DNA from: Chloracidobacterium sp. N
GTDB lineage: Bacteria > Acidobacteriota > Blastocatellia > Chloracidobacteriales > Chloracidobacteriaceae
Direction of reading: 5' to 3'
Assembly (NCBI RefSeq): GCF_018304765.1
Contig: NZ_CP072643.1
Span: 868,001 to 932,000, forward strand
Length of the DNA stretch: 64,000 nt
How positions within the stretch are numbered: the stretch's first letter is position 1; each line of letters opens with the position of its first letter. The translations under genes and the position numbers were made by a program. Below are positions 57,062 to 64,000 of the stretch, piece after piece. Below the pieces are notes generated by a model. It made no database searches and was not told the DNA's origin. It saw nothing but the letters and a program-made list of their open reading frames with translations.

Positions 57062-58459
57062 ATGAACAAGGATGTTATCGTTGAGCAATTCGGGGATAGT
57101 AAAATCATTTATATGGGTGATAAAAAAATTATAGTAGAGGAACATTACTCTTCATCAGAAATGAGGACAGGTTATACGATTCTCTTTAGTGCAGTGCTTT
57201 TTTTGCTGACAGCCTTTGCCTTCTTTTTGGCTGATGTTATATCCAAACAATTAAATCTCGAAGAAATCTCTAACTTTGTAAGGACTTTTTCAGTTCCAGC
57301 ATCCACAGCACTATCTGCATTACTTTTGATCGTTCTTGTTTACTACCAGATATACTTAGCAACTGGGAAGTATGTAATGGATGGAATTAGACGAACTGTC
57401 CTTGATAAAGAGAAAAGCATGGTCTTGATTGAAGATGAAAGGAAGGGAGAAGTTAAGCCCAAAAAACAATATTCTATTTCTACTATCAAGAGTGTGAGAA
57501 TCAGTATAAATCAGCCTGCCATTATGGTACGATTTCACCTAGAGTCTACTGAGGGTCGGATACCTTTGATTCCATTGGGAGAATGGGGCGAAACCCCCTT
57601 TGGTAACCGGAAGAAACTAGAGTTAGCATATAAGGCGGCAGAATTTTTGAAAGTACCAGTTCTTGATGGCAGCGCTGGCAGTACTATAGTCCGCGAGGAT
57701 TTAGTTGAAAGACAAGAGAGGTATTCGCTTGAAGACCAAAAGCTGGACAACAGGATTCCTGAAGGAGCGAGGAGTACTGCGGTATATTCTGACAGGCAAT
57801 CTGATACCCGCAACTATAGTATCGCTGAGGATTCTACCGGTTTGCCCGGTGAGAGCAGTGTAAAAACGAGCTACACCACAATAAGCCCCAGTAAACAGTT
57901 TAGCACTCAGAGCTCTGGGGCTATTGGTAGTGGTATCACTAAGGTAAGTGACGACGTACTTGTCTATATGGATAAGGGCAAACTAGTTGTAGAAACTAGA
58001 CGTAATCCACTTTTGGCGCCAATAGGGCCAATTGGCTGTATTTTTATCCCCATGTTCTTTCTATTATTTTGGTTCTTTCTATTTCTATTATTTCGTTCGC
58101 TTAGTCCTGTGAATTTCGCGACTGCCTTTATCATTATGATTGTACTTGCTGCTATATCCATTAGAAGATTAACTAAGAATGCTGTCGACAGGACAACGAT
58201 TGACATTAATAAAGGTCTCGTTAGATTTGAAGAGGAAAGAGGGAAAAAATCCAAACTTAGGAAGCAATGTAGCACTTCGTCTATCAAAAATGTGACAGTG
58301 GTCGTTGGTAATTATGATAGAATGGACGTGTACCTAAAGTCCACCAATGAGTCTTTCTACATTGTAGGACCCATGGATGATATTAGCAACGAAGAGAAAC
58401 TTAAGCTTGCCCATCGGATAGCAGAGTTTCTAGGAGTGCCAGTGATCGAAAGGACATAA
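57062..58459 (+). CDS. Array protein 4: fusion of two family domains
   Basis: 465 aa, about twice the family length, with a good GGAGGT ribosome site. The first copy (1-205) has IIYMGDKKIIVEE, two spans, RTVLDKEKSMVLIEDE and ELAYKAAEFLKVPV. A polar linker (about 206-285) leads to a second copy (286-465): VLVYMDKGKLVVETR, two spans, RTTIDINKGLVRFEEE and LAHRIAEFLGVPVIERT. The second half and part of the linker match array gene 2 at DNA level, so the fusion arose when a duplicated copy lost the stop and start separating it from an upstream member. Confidence 0.8.
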   Translation: MNKDVIVEQFGDSKIIYMGDKKIIVEEHYSSSEMRTGYTILFSAVLFLLTAFAFFLADVISKQLNLEEISNFVRTFSVPASTALSALLLIVLVYYQIYLATGKYVMDGIRRTVLDKEKSMVLIEDERKGEVKPKKQYSISTIKSVRISINQPAIMVRFHLESTEGRIPLIPLGEWGETPFGNRKKLELAYKAAEFLKVPVLDGSAGSTIVREDLVERQERYSLEDQKLDNRIPEGARSTAVYSDRQSDTRNYSIAEDSTGLPGESSVKTSYTTISPSKQFSTQSSGAIGSGITKVSDDVLVYMDKGKLVVETRRNPLLAPIGPIGCIFIPMFFLLFWFFLFLLFRSLSPVNFATAFIIMIVLAAISIRRLTKNAVDRTTIDINKGLVRFEEERGKKSKLRKQCSTSSIKNVTVVVGNYDRMDVYLKSTNESFYIVGPMDDISNEEKLKLAHRIAEFLGVPVIERT

Positions 58460-58636
58460 ACCAGCCAGTCTCGGCTTAGTGGAGGTCACGTAATTATTGT
58501 CTACCAAATATCAAAACAAGTGAGAAGAATCTTCTGACTGGAGATTGCCTGATGTATAAAAATAACATAACTTATACTAGGAAACTTGGAGGAAAACGAG
58601 TTGTCTACATAGGTGATAAAAAAGTAGTTATAGCAT
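57840..58636. repeat. 797-bp duplicated block, copy 2
   Basis: The copy of 55712-56508 that supplies the second half of array gene 4, the gap after it, and the start of the fragment at 58552. Confidence 0.88.
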
Positions 58637-58721
58637 GAAAGACCCTGACAATGAGGGAACGATCAAACTTGTCCATCGGATAGGAGAGCTTCTGCGGGTG
58701 CCGGTAATTGAAAAGACATGA
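58552..58721 (+). pseudogene. Chimeric remnant: array gene 3 start joined to another member's 3' end
   Basis: MYKNNITYTRKLGGKRVVYI reproduces the start of array protein 3 and ends at TGA 58636-58638. A few bases later a 3' fragment reads IKLVHRIGELLRVPVIEKT to a stop at 58719-58721. All transmembrane and central sequence is missing. The 3' fragment and its flank derive from an array-gene-1-like copy. Confidence 0.82.
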
Positions 58722-58959
58722 ACCAAGTGGTTCTGGTTTGAAAGGTGCGTTCCATCAATTGTTCCAAGTCGCAAAAACTGGAGCACTCTGGCTACTGTGG
58801 GTAGCAAGCGCTTCCAACACAAGAGAAGCTGCCAGTTTGCCTCTGCCCGTCAAACTACATTTTCTGAACAGCCCCAAGGCATTCGAGTGAGTGCACAACG
58901 CGTTTGCGCCCCAGCTGGTATCGGTCACACCCCGCAATACCTGCCCTGCTGTGTGGTCA
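58701..58959. repeat. Long direct repeat, copy 2
   Basis: Nearly identical to 55271-55527, carrying the end of the remnant gene and its downstream flank. The gap from 58722 to 59186 holds this repeat and the upstream block of array gene 5; no gene seen. Confidence 0.9.
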
Positions 58960-59046
58960 GCCGCACGCTTTGTTCCCTGGGCCAATTGAACTTTGCACCT
59001 GCTACTCGGGATAGCTAAACTAGATAACATTAGCTAAAGTTTGGTT

Positions 59047-59100
59047 AGGTGTTGCTGTTGTTTTACACCTCGTTCAAGTCCCGTTAACTCCAGCAACGTT
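59047..59100 (+). promoter_or_regulatory. Upstream block of array gene 5
   Basis: TTGTTTTACACCTCGTTC and CCGTTAACTCCAGCAACGTT repeat the conserved block of array genes 1 and 2, about 90-140 bp before the start. Confidence 0.4.
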
Positions 59101-59186
59101 GTCTCTCAACAAAACCTGCTTGATCAGGGCTGTGTCTCAATGACCGGTGAGATGGGTATAAAAAGCAGTTTGCCAGGAGGTTTGTG

Positions 59187-59732
59187 ATGAATAGTAAAGC
59201 TATATTTTCCAGCATCGAAGAGAATATATCTAGGGAGCTTAAACTCTATTGGGGTAATAATAGATTAGTTATTGAGAGAAATTATGGTCCATGGTTCAAG
59301 CGACCAAGTGTTATATTTGTATTTCTTATACCGATGCTTCTAAGCATACTTATTATTGTATTAGAGGTTTTGTTACTAGGTGAGTTAAATCTAAAATCCT
59401 TCTTCTTATCTTTTTTACTTGTCGTGTCTTTTTATTTTATGGTCAGGAGACTTATAGATGCAAAAAGAGTAATTCTTGATATGAATCGAAAAACTGTCAG
59501 AATTGAGGAAGAGAAAAAAGGAAAGGTAAAATCTGAGAGGGAGTTTCCTGTATCAGCTATCAAAAATATACTAGTATATGTTGATAGTTATTACAAAATG
59601 TCTGTTTACTTGGATTCTAATTTTGAGTCTATTCGTATCATTAGTGATGAAGTTTCTGAAAATAAAAAGAAACTTGAAATTGCTCACAAGATAGCAGGGT
59701 TACTGGAAGTTCCAGTAATAGAGAAGACATAG
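59187..59732 (+). CDS. Array protein 5: two-TM protein with a EVPVIEKT tail
   Basis: 181 aa from ATG 59187, six bases after AGGAGG; GTG 59184 is too close to that site. Segments: LKLYWGNNRLVIERNY, two spans (about 40-85), KRVILDMNRKTVRIEEE, VSAIKNILVYVDSYYKMSVY, and IAHKIAGLLEVPVIEKT. Shorter N-terminal head than array proteins 1 and 2. Function unknown. Confidence 0.77.
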   Translation: MNSKAIFSSIEENISRELKLYWGNNRLVIERNYGPWFKRPSVIFVFLIPMLLSILIIVLEVLLLGELNLKSFFLSFLLVVSFYFMVRRLIDAKRVILDMNRKTVRIEEEKKGKVKSEREFPVSAIKNILVYVDSYYKMSVYLDSNFESIRIISDEVSENKKKLEIAHKIAGLLEVPVIEKT

Positions 59733-59923
59733 AAACTGTGCGACTTTAGCTTGGTGGGTGCGGCCGATAGGTAGGTTTAGTGCAAAAATGAGTGATGACC
59801 ACTGGGGACAGCAAGTGTCCCTTAGTATAGCAGAACATGCTTGTTTGCATCTTGTTGTCAATATGCCCAGTAGCCGTGTTAGCTAGCAGTGAGTGGATTA
59901 GGTAGATGTAGCCTTTAGCTTAT

Positions 59924-59970
59924 CCTTGTTTGGGTTTCCTTAACTTGACCAGTGTTACCCCTCCAAAAAA
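59924..59970 (+). promoter_or_regulatory. Degenerate upstream block of array gene 6
   Basis: TTATCCTTGTTTGGGTTTCC followed by TTAACTTGACCAGTGTTAC, a weaker match to the shared block, about 60-105 bp before the start. The gap 59733-60027 shows nothing else. Confidence 0.3.
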
Positions 59971-60027
59971 GTCTGCAAAGTTGGGACTGCACCCTGGCAA
60001 GTAAGTAAGGGGAACGGGAGGCGCGTG

Positions 60028-60636
60028 ATGGATCGGCAAGATTTTCTTGATAAAAATCTTATTGCTAAAGGTTGCAAGGTTCTCTATAGGGAGGATATGG
60101 CAAGAGGTGGAATTTTTGTTGTTTATATAAATAATGAGATACTAGTTTTAGAAAAAAGATATAGTTTTCTCAGAAAACTTGGTGAACCAGGTCTTTTGTT
60201 TGTACCTCCTTTTGTTCTTTTGCCATTTCTTTTTATATTGGTGTTTCTCTATGGGAAAGAATATTCCTCCATACTCCTTATAGCAGGCATCTGGAGCTTG
60301 TCCTCATTATTGTTATCGATTGTGCTCTCGGTATTTCTAATTAAACTTCCTGTGGATACCGTAGATAGAGTCGTCATTGACTCTAGAACAAAGAAAGTTT
60401 TTCTTGAGAGGGAGAAAAAGGGGAAAGTTAAGGTCAAGAAAAATTATAGCACGTCGCTTATCAAAAACGTTAGGGTAGTTGTTGACAGCTATTACAGAAT
60501 GAATATTTACCTTGTCTCAACTACTAAGTCCATTTATGTTGTGGGCGATAATGAAATCTCTGATAATGGCAAGAAACTTGAAATTGCTCACAAGATAGCA
60601 GGGTTACTGGGTGTTCCGGTGATTGAGAAGACATAG
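60028..60636 (+). CDS. Array protein 6: two-TM protein with a GVPVIEKT tail
   Basis: 202 aa from ATG 60028 (GGGAGG six bases upstream). Segments: FVVYINNEILVLEKRY, two long spans (about 60-110), VDRVVIDSRTKKVFLERE, TSLIKNVRVVVDSYYRMNIY, TTKSIYVVGDNE, and IAHKIAGLLGVPVIEKT. It is closest to array protein 5 at the C-terminus, sharing LEIAHKIAGLL. Confidence 0.77.
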   Translation: MDRQDFLDKNLIAKGCKVLYREDMARGGIFVVYINNEILVLEKRYSFLRKLGEPGLLFVPPFVLLPFLFILVFLYGKEYSSILLIAGIWSLSSLLLSIVLSVFLIKLPVDTVDRVVIDSRTKKVFLEREKKGKVKVKKNYSTSLIKNVRVVVDSYYRMNIYLVSTTKSIYVVGDNEISDNGKKLEIAHKIAGLLGVPVIEKT

Positions 60637-60679
60637 AAACTGCGCAGCCATGGGTTTGCCAGGTGTGTAGGGCATTAGA

Positions 60680-60838
60680 GTGATTGTCTATGAATATGGT
60701 ACAACGAACTTATGTTTAGACTCTGTCTCTAAATCTTTCTACATTAAAGAACTTAATAGAATGAGTGATGAGGGGAAGATTAAGGTTGCCCACAGAATGG
60801 CGGAACTGCTGGGAGTTCCAGTAACGGAGAAGACCTAA
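60680..60838 (+). pseudogene. C-terminal fragment of an array gene
   Basis: 53 codons in one frame: VIVYEYGTTNLCLDSVSKSF, then KIKVAHRMAELLGVPVTEKT and a stop. This matches only the last third of the family; head, membrane spans and middle are absent and there is no credible start. Confidence 0.78.
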
Positions 60839-60859
60839 AGGAAAGGAAAGAAAACTGAC

Positions 60860-61465
60860 ATGGAGAAGAAAATGACACCGGTATATTTTCCTGGTTATGA
60901 CTTTACTAATTACTATATAGTTACTTACGAAGGTGAGGACAAGATAACTGTCGAGCGGCGATACTCTGCGTTCCTAGGTATTAGGTATGTGTCCTACGTT
61001 GTCATGTCCTTTTTAATAATTTCATTACCATGTATTGTCTTAATGTTCACCTTTTGCTCTTATGAAGGAAGCTCTGAAGAAGCCCCTACAGTTTGCAGAA
61101 TTCCCGCTCTTGTACTTTTTGCTACTATGCTAATTTTTGTAGCGTTCTTCCTCATTTCGGGTCTTATAAAAAACGCTACTGAGAGAATAACTATTGATAA
61201 GTACAGCAATGCTATCACTGTCATAAATGAAGAGAATGGGAAAATAAACTCAAAAGAACAGTACAGTTTTTTGAACGTTAAAAATATAATAATCTCCACT
61301 GGTGATTATGGGAGAATGTACATTTATCTAAAGTTTGCTGATAATAGTGCTATTGGAATTTTATCAGCAGCGGGACTGGAAAAAACCAAAGACCACCGGG
61401 GAAAACTCGACCTTGCCCACCGAATGTCGAAACTTCTTGGGGTTTCAATAATAGAGAAAACATGA
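60860..61465 (+). CDS. Array protein 7: two-TM family member
   Basis: 201 aa. Segments: IVTYEGEDKITVERRY, first span about 47-67, a cysteine-containing extracytoplasmic loop (CSYEGSSEEAPTVCR) longer than in other members, second span about 85-105, TERITIDKYSNAITVINEE, IIISTGDYGRMYIYL, LAHRMSKLLGVSIIEKT. The two loop cysteines could form a disulfide. Confidence 0.75.
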   Translation: MEKKMTPVYFPGYDFTNYYIVTYEGEDKITVERRYSAFLGIRYVSYVVMSFLIISLPCIVLMFTFCSYEGSSEEAPTVCRIPALVLFATMLIFVAFFLISGLIKNATERITIDKYSNAITVINEENGKINSKEQYSFLNVKNIIISTGDYGRMYIYLKFADNSAIGILSAAGLEKTKDHRGKLDLAHRMSKLLGVSIIEKT

Positions 61466-61569
61466 TTCGTACTCCATCAACTCTGATGATCTTAAATGAA
61501 AACCAAAGGTTGAGTTCCGACGAAAAGTAAAGGACAAGTGCAGAGAGCGGCTTATTATGGAGGTACACG

Positions 61570-62190
61570 ATGCGGGGTATTGACGAAGCTTCTATTGAGA
61601 GGGAGATATCAATGGATGTCAAGTTTATTTATGTAAGAGGTAGCAGATTGGTCATTGAAAGAAAGTATAACTTTTTGTTTGAAGAAGTCAGCGTAAAAAT
61701 AGGCGCAGCTTTACTTCTTGCAGTAGTTTTAGTACCGATTCTGTACTACATCACCACACCTATAATGGTTAGTTTCCTAAGAGTAGACTTGTCATGGTTA
61801 GAACCGTACTTATCATTACCATTTGTTTTATTTCTTTTGATGGGTGGTGTTGTTGCTCTTTTGCGGACTATAATTACCAAAAAAGATGCCAGAAGAACAA
61901 TCTTTGATAAGAGCAAGAAAATTATTACATTTGAAAATGAAAGAAAAGGGAAAATCGAAATTGAAAAATGCTACAGCATGTCGGACATCAAGAATGTGAA
62001 AGTAGTTGTTGATAGTTACGGCAAACTAGACATATACCTAAACTCTTCTACGGAGTCTATTTATGTTATAGGAGATACGCAGCCAAATGCTCCGATTGTA
62101 TTCGAGACTTCTGTCGAAAACGAAAGAAAACTTGAACTCGCTCATCTGATAGCCGAACTCTTGGGTGTTCCAGTAATCGAGAAGACATAA
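61570..62190 (+). CDS. Array protein 8: two-TM protein with a GVPVIEKT tail
   Basis: 206 aa with GGAGG seven bases before the ATG. Segments: FIYVRGSRLVIERKYNF, two spans (about 43-66, 79-97), RRTIFDKSKKIITFENER, SDIKNVKVVVDSYGKLDIY, a ten-residue insertion after YVIGDT, and ELAHLIAELLGVPVIEKT. Last array gene, convergent with the CHAT gene 16 bp away. Confidence 0.77.
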   Translation: MRGIDEASIEREISMDVKFIYVRGSRLVIERKYNFLFEEVSVKIGAALLLAVVLVPILYYITTPIMVSFLRVDLSWLEPYLSLPFVLFLLMGGVVALLRTIITKKDARRTIFDKSKKIITFENERKGKIEIEKCYSMSDIKNVKVVVDSYGKLDIYLNSSTESIYVIGDTQPNAPIVFETSVENERKLELAHLIAELLGVPVIEKT

Positions 62191-62206
62191 ACCATACGGT
62201 TTCGGT

Positions 62207-64000
62207 TCAGCGAGGTGCGTGTGGCGTGCGGTAGAGGGTTATCGAAGACCAGTCGCCGGAGATGACAAACGCTGCCCAATAGTACGGATTCTGCCAGTTG
62301 GCCGGGCGTCCGGTTGTCGGCTTGCCGGACGACAACCTGATGGCGCGCTGGGTTTCTTCCGACTGCGGCCGTATGGCTCCGCGTAACAGCCCCAACCGGG
62401 CCGCCCGCAGCGCTGCCATCCGGCCTTCACCCCGGCCCAGCCGCCGGTAAAACTCGCCCATCAGGGCGGCCGTCGCCGCATCCGAGACTTTCCACAAACT
62501 CATGACCTGCGTCTCCGCTCCGGCCAGCACCAGCGCCCGCCGCAGCCCGTACACCCCTTCCCCCTGGCGCACTTCACCCAGCCCGGTTTCACAGGCCGAA
62601 AGCACCACGAGTTGCGTTCCCCGGAGATCGAGTCCGGCGGCTTCGAGCACCGTCAGCACGCCATCTTCACCGGCGCCGCTTTGCCCCTGCTGCACCCCGG
62701 CCAGAATCAGACCGGACCGCAGCAAGGGATTTTCCCGGACAGCCGGACGGCTCTCCATAACCAGCCCCAACTCCCGTGATTCCGCCGCGCCCTGTTCGGT
62801 CGTGTTTTCGGGGAGGAAAAACCCGTGCGTGCCAATGTGGAGATACAGCGGGGCGTGCATGGCCTTGAGCCGCGACTCCGTTGCCGCCTCGCCCAGAACC
62901 ACCTCGGCTTCCTGGAAAGTGCGCTGCAAAAGCTGCGCCTCGCGGCGCGTTCCCGGCAGCGGTGGATACACCACCGTCTGGAAATCCACCGAGCGCATCC
63001 CGTTGGCAGGTTGTCCGGCTGGTTGCTGTGCGGCCTGTTCGCCCAGATCGAAGCGTGGGTCGGCAATGACAAGTCCACGCCGACGCTCAGGAGGGCGTTT
63101 TGCTTCAAGCCGCACAAGGTCACGTCCGCTGGTCAACAGGGTGATGTCGTAACGCTCCACGAGGTAGCGCCCACGTTCGTCCACCAGCGCCTCGAAAGGA
63201 ATGAGGTTGGCGCTCCCGTCCGGCGCAATGAACAGATGTCGGGCCTTGCCCAGCCGTGACCGCACCGGAGCCAGAAGTTGCTCATCCAGCGCCCGCGCCA
63301 GCGGCCGCACATCCGACTGCGGATTGCCCAATGCGCGACGGAAAGCCGCCAGGCGTGTTTCAATGGGTTCAAGCTCGCCCAACTCGATGAACCGGGGCGC
63401 AGGGTCGCCAGCCCGCAGCAGGTAGGCGGCAAGGTGGCGCTTCGGGGCCAGCCGGTCGGTTTGGGACGGGTCGAGCGGGCGGTAGATAACATATTCAATC
63501 AGCGCCGCGTTCTTTGGCAGTGCCGCTTGTACGGCCTCGAATGTCACCGTCTGGAGCTGGGCGCCGAGTTGGGCAAAGCGTTCCCCAAGCTGGCTTTCCA
63601 ACTGCTCGATGGTACGTTCCAGTTGGGCGCGTTCATCCTGGGCCTCCGGTTTTCCGGCAAGCTGGGTCAACCGGTTGCGGGCGGCTTGCAGGTCATCCAG
63701 CACCTGCCGGTCGGCCGCCGTCGCACGGCGACGGAGCGCCGCCGTCTGATTGGCCAACACATCCAGTACCCGTCCCTTGTGGCGCAGGACGGTCAGCAGC
63801 GCCAGCCGCGCCGCCGTGGCCTCCGCCGGGAAATACCGGACCTGCCAGGCAACGGTGAGTTCCGCCAGGTGTCCGGCGCGCTGGGCATAGAGGATTTTCT
63901 GTCGTTCCGAACCCACCACCAGATTGCGCCGGGCGTCGGCTTCCGACAGGTCTGTAGCGCGGGCCAGCCACTCACCCGCCGTCTGCGCCTGACGGCGCGC
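62207..64000 (-). CDS. CHAT-domain protein (caspase-like), N-terminus beyond the window
   Basis: The frame is open from the stop at 62207 to the right edge, so the start is outside; GTG 63919 is only an internal candidate. The visible N-part is helical (EADARRNLVVGSERQK), as in TPR-CHAT proteins. The CHAT domain carries the catalytic His (YLHIGTHGFF) and Cys (VLSACETGLGEV), with LRRALVLAGAETQVMSLWKV and NPYYWAAFVISGDW. This is a caspase-like cysteine peptidase domain. GC-rich like the main genome, unlike the convergent array next to it. Confidence 0.9.
   Translation of the reverse strand, partial: ARRQAQTAGEWLARATDLSEADARRNLVVGSERQKILYAQRAGHLAELTVAWQVRYFPAEATAARLALLTVLRHKGRVLDVLANQTAALRRRATAADRQVLDDLQAARNRLTQLAGKPEAQDERAQLERTIEQLESQLGERFAQLGAQLQTVTFEAVQAALPKNAALIEYVIYRPLDPSQTDRLAPKRHLAAYLLRAGDPAPRFIELGELEPIETRLAAFRRALGNPQSDVRPLARALDEQLLAPVRSRLGKARHLFIAPDGSANLIPFEALVDERGRYLVERYDITLLTSGRDLVRLEAKRPPERRRGLVIADPRFDLGEQAAQQPAGQPANGMRSVDFQTVVYPPLPGTRREAQLLQRTFQEAEVVLGEAATESRLKAMHAPLYLHIGTHGFFLPENTTEQGAAESRELGLVMESRPAVRENPLLRSGLILAGVQQGQSGAGEDGVLTVLEAAGLDLRGTQLVVLSACETGLGEVRQGEGVYGLRRALVLAGAETQVMSLWKVSDAATAALMGEFYRRLGRGEGRMAALRAARLGLLRGAIRPQSEETQRAIRLSSGKPTTGRPANWQNPYYWAAFVISGDWSSITLYRTPHAPR

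Overview
The window is mostly GC-rich, densely packed bacterial DNA with many ATGA or GTGA stop/start overlaps. A kdsB gene (Kdo for lipopolysaccharide) points to a Gram-negative envelope. Together with a TPR-CHAT type protein, bacillithiol-type BshB and a glycolipid glycosyltransferase, the content would fit an Acidobacteriota member such as Chloracidobacterium. That placement is inferred from gene content only.

Region 1 (1-15984, all on the minus strand) is a defence island. In transcription order it holds two decayed nucleotidyltransferase/HEPN modules, a SNF2 helicase (DrmD-like), a giant Eco57I/PglX-type adenine methyltransferase (DrmMI-like), four tandem Rpn-family nuclease genes and a large DEAD/DEAH helicase running off the left edge. 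The methyltransferase is the most unusual object in the window. Eight islands of a 7-bp repeat (GCGAGTG and variants) in inverted arms sit in frame inside it and make up about a third of the gene. One island has a complete 23S-IVS/Avd-like four-helix-bundle gene between its arms, in another reading frame. I read this as an undescribed repeat element, with gene-bearing and gene-less forms, colonising a defence methyltransferase.

Region 2 (16053-31247) holds bshB1-msrB, a VanX-like dipeptidase coupled to a Ser/Thr kinase, a PHP phosphoesterase with a GT4 glycosyltransferase, three paralogous secreted proteins of unknown function with strong terminators, a PAS hybrid histidine kinase, kdsB and a LivH permease.

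Region 3 (31379-54355) is mostly housekeeping. On the plus strand lie selO, a WecA-like transferase, malQ, a phosphoesterase and purK. An operon-like minus run follows (TDO-like oxygenase, RidA, MGDG-synthase-type glycosyltransferase, SDR, mutY, phasin-like, DUF3810). Then on the plus strand come clpA, a HemY-like oxidase, a small membrane protein, a GH63-type glucosidase, aspS, a D-threonine-aldolase-type enzyme and a 65-aa membrane protein.

Region 4 (54356-62190) differs sharply: it is AT-rich, with seven intact genes and two fragments of a single family of about 180-200 aa two-TM proteins ending in a shared GVPVIEKT-like tail. Genes, leaders and flanks have been duplicated, fused and eroded. 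The array converges on a CHAT-domain protein (62207 to the right edge).
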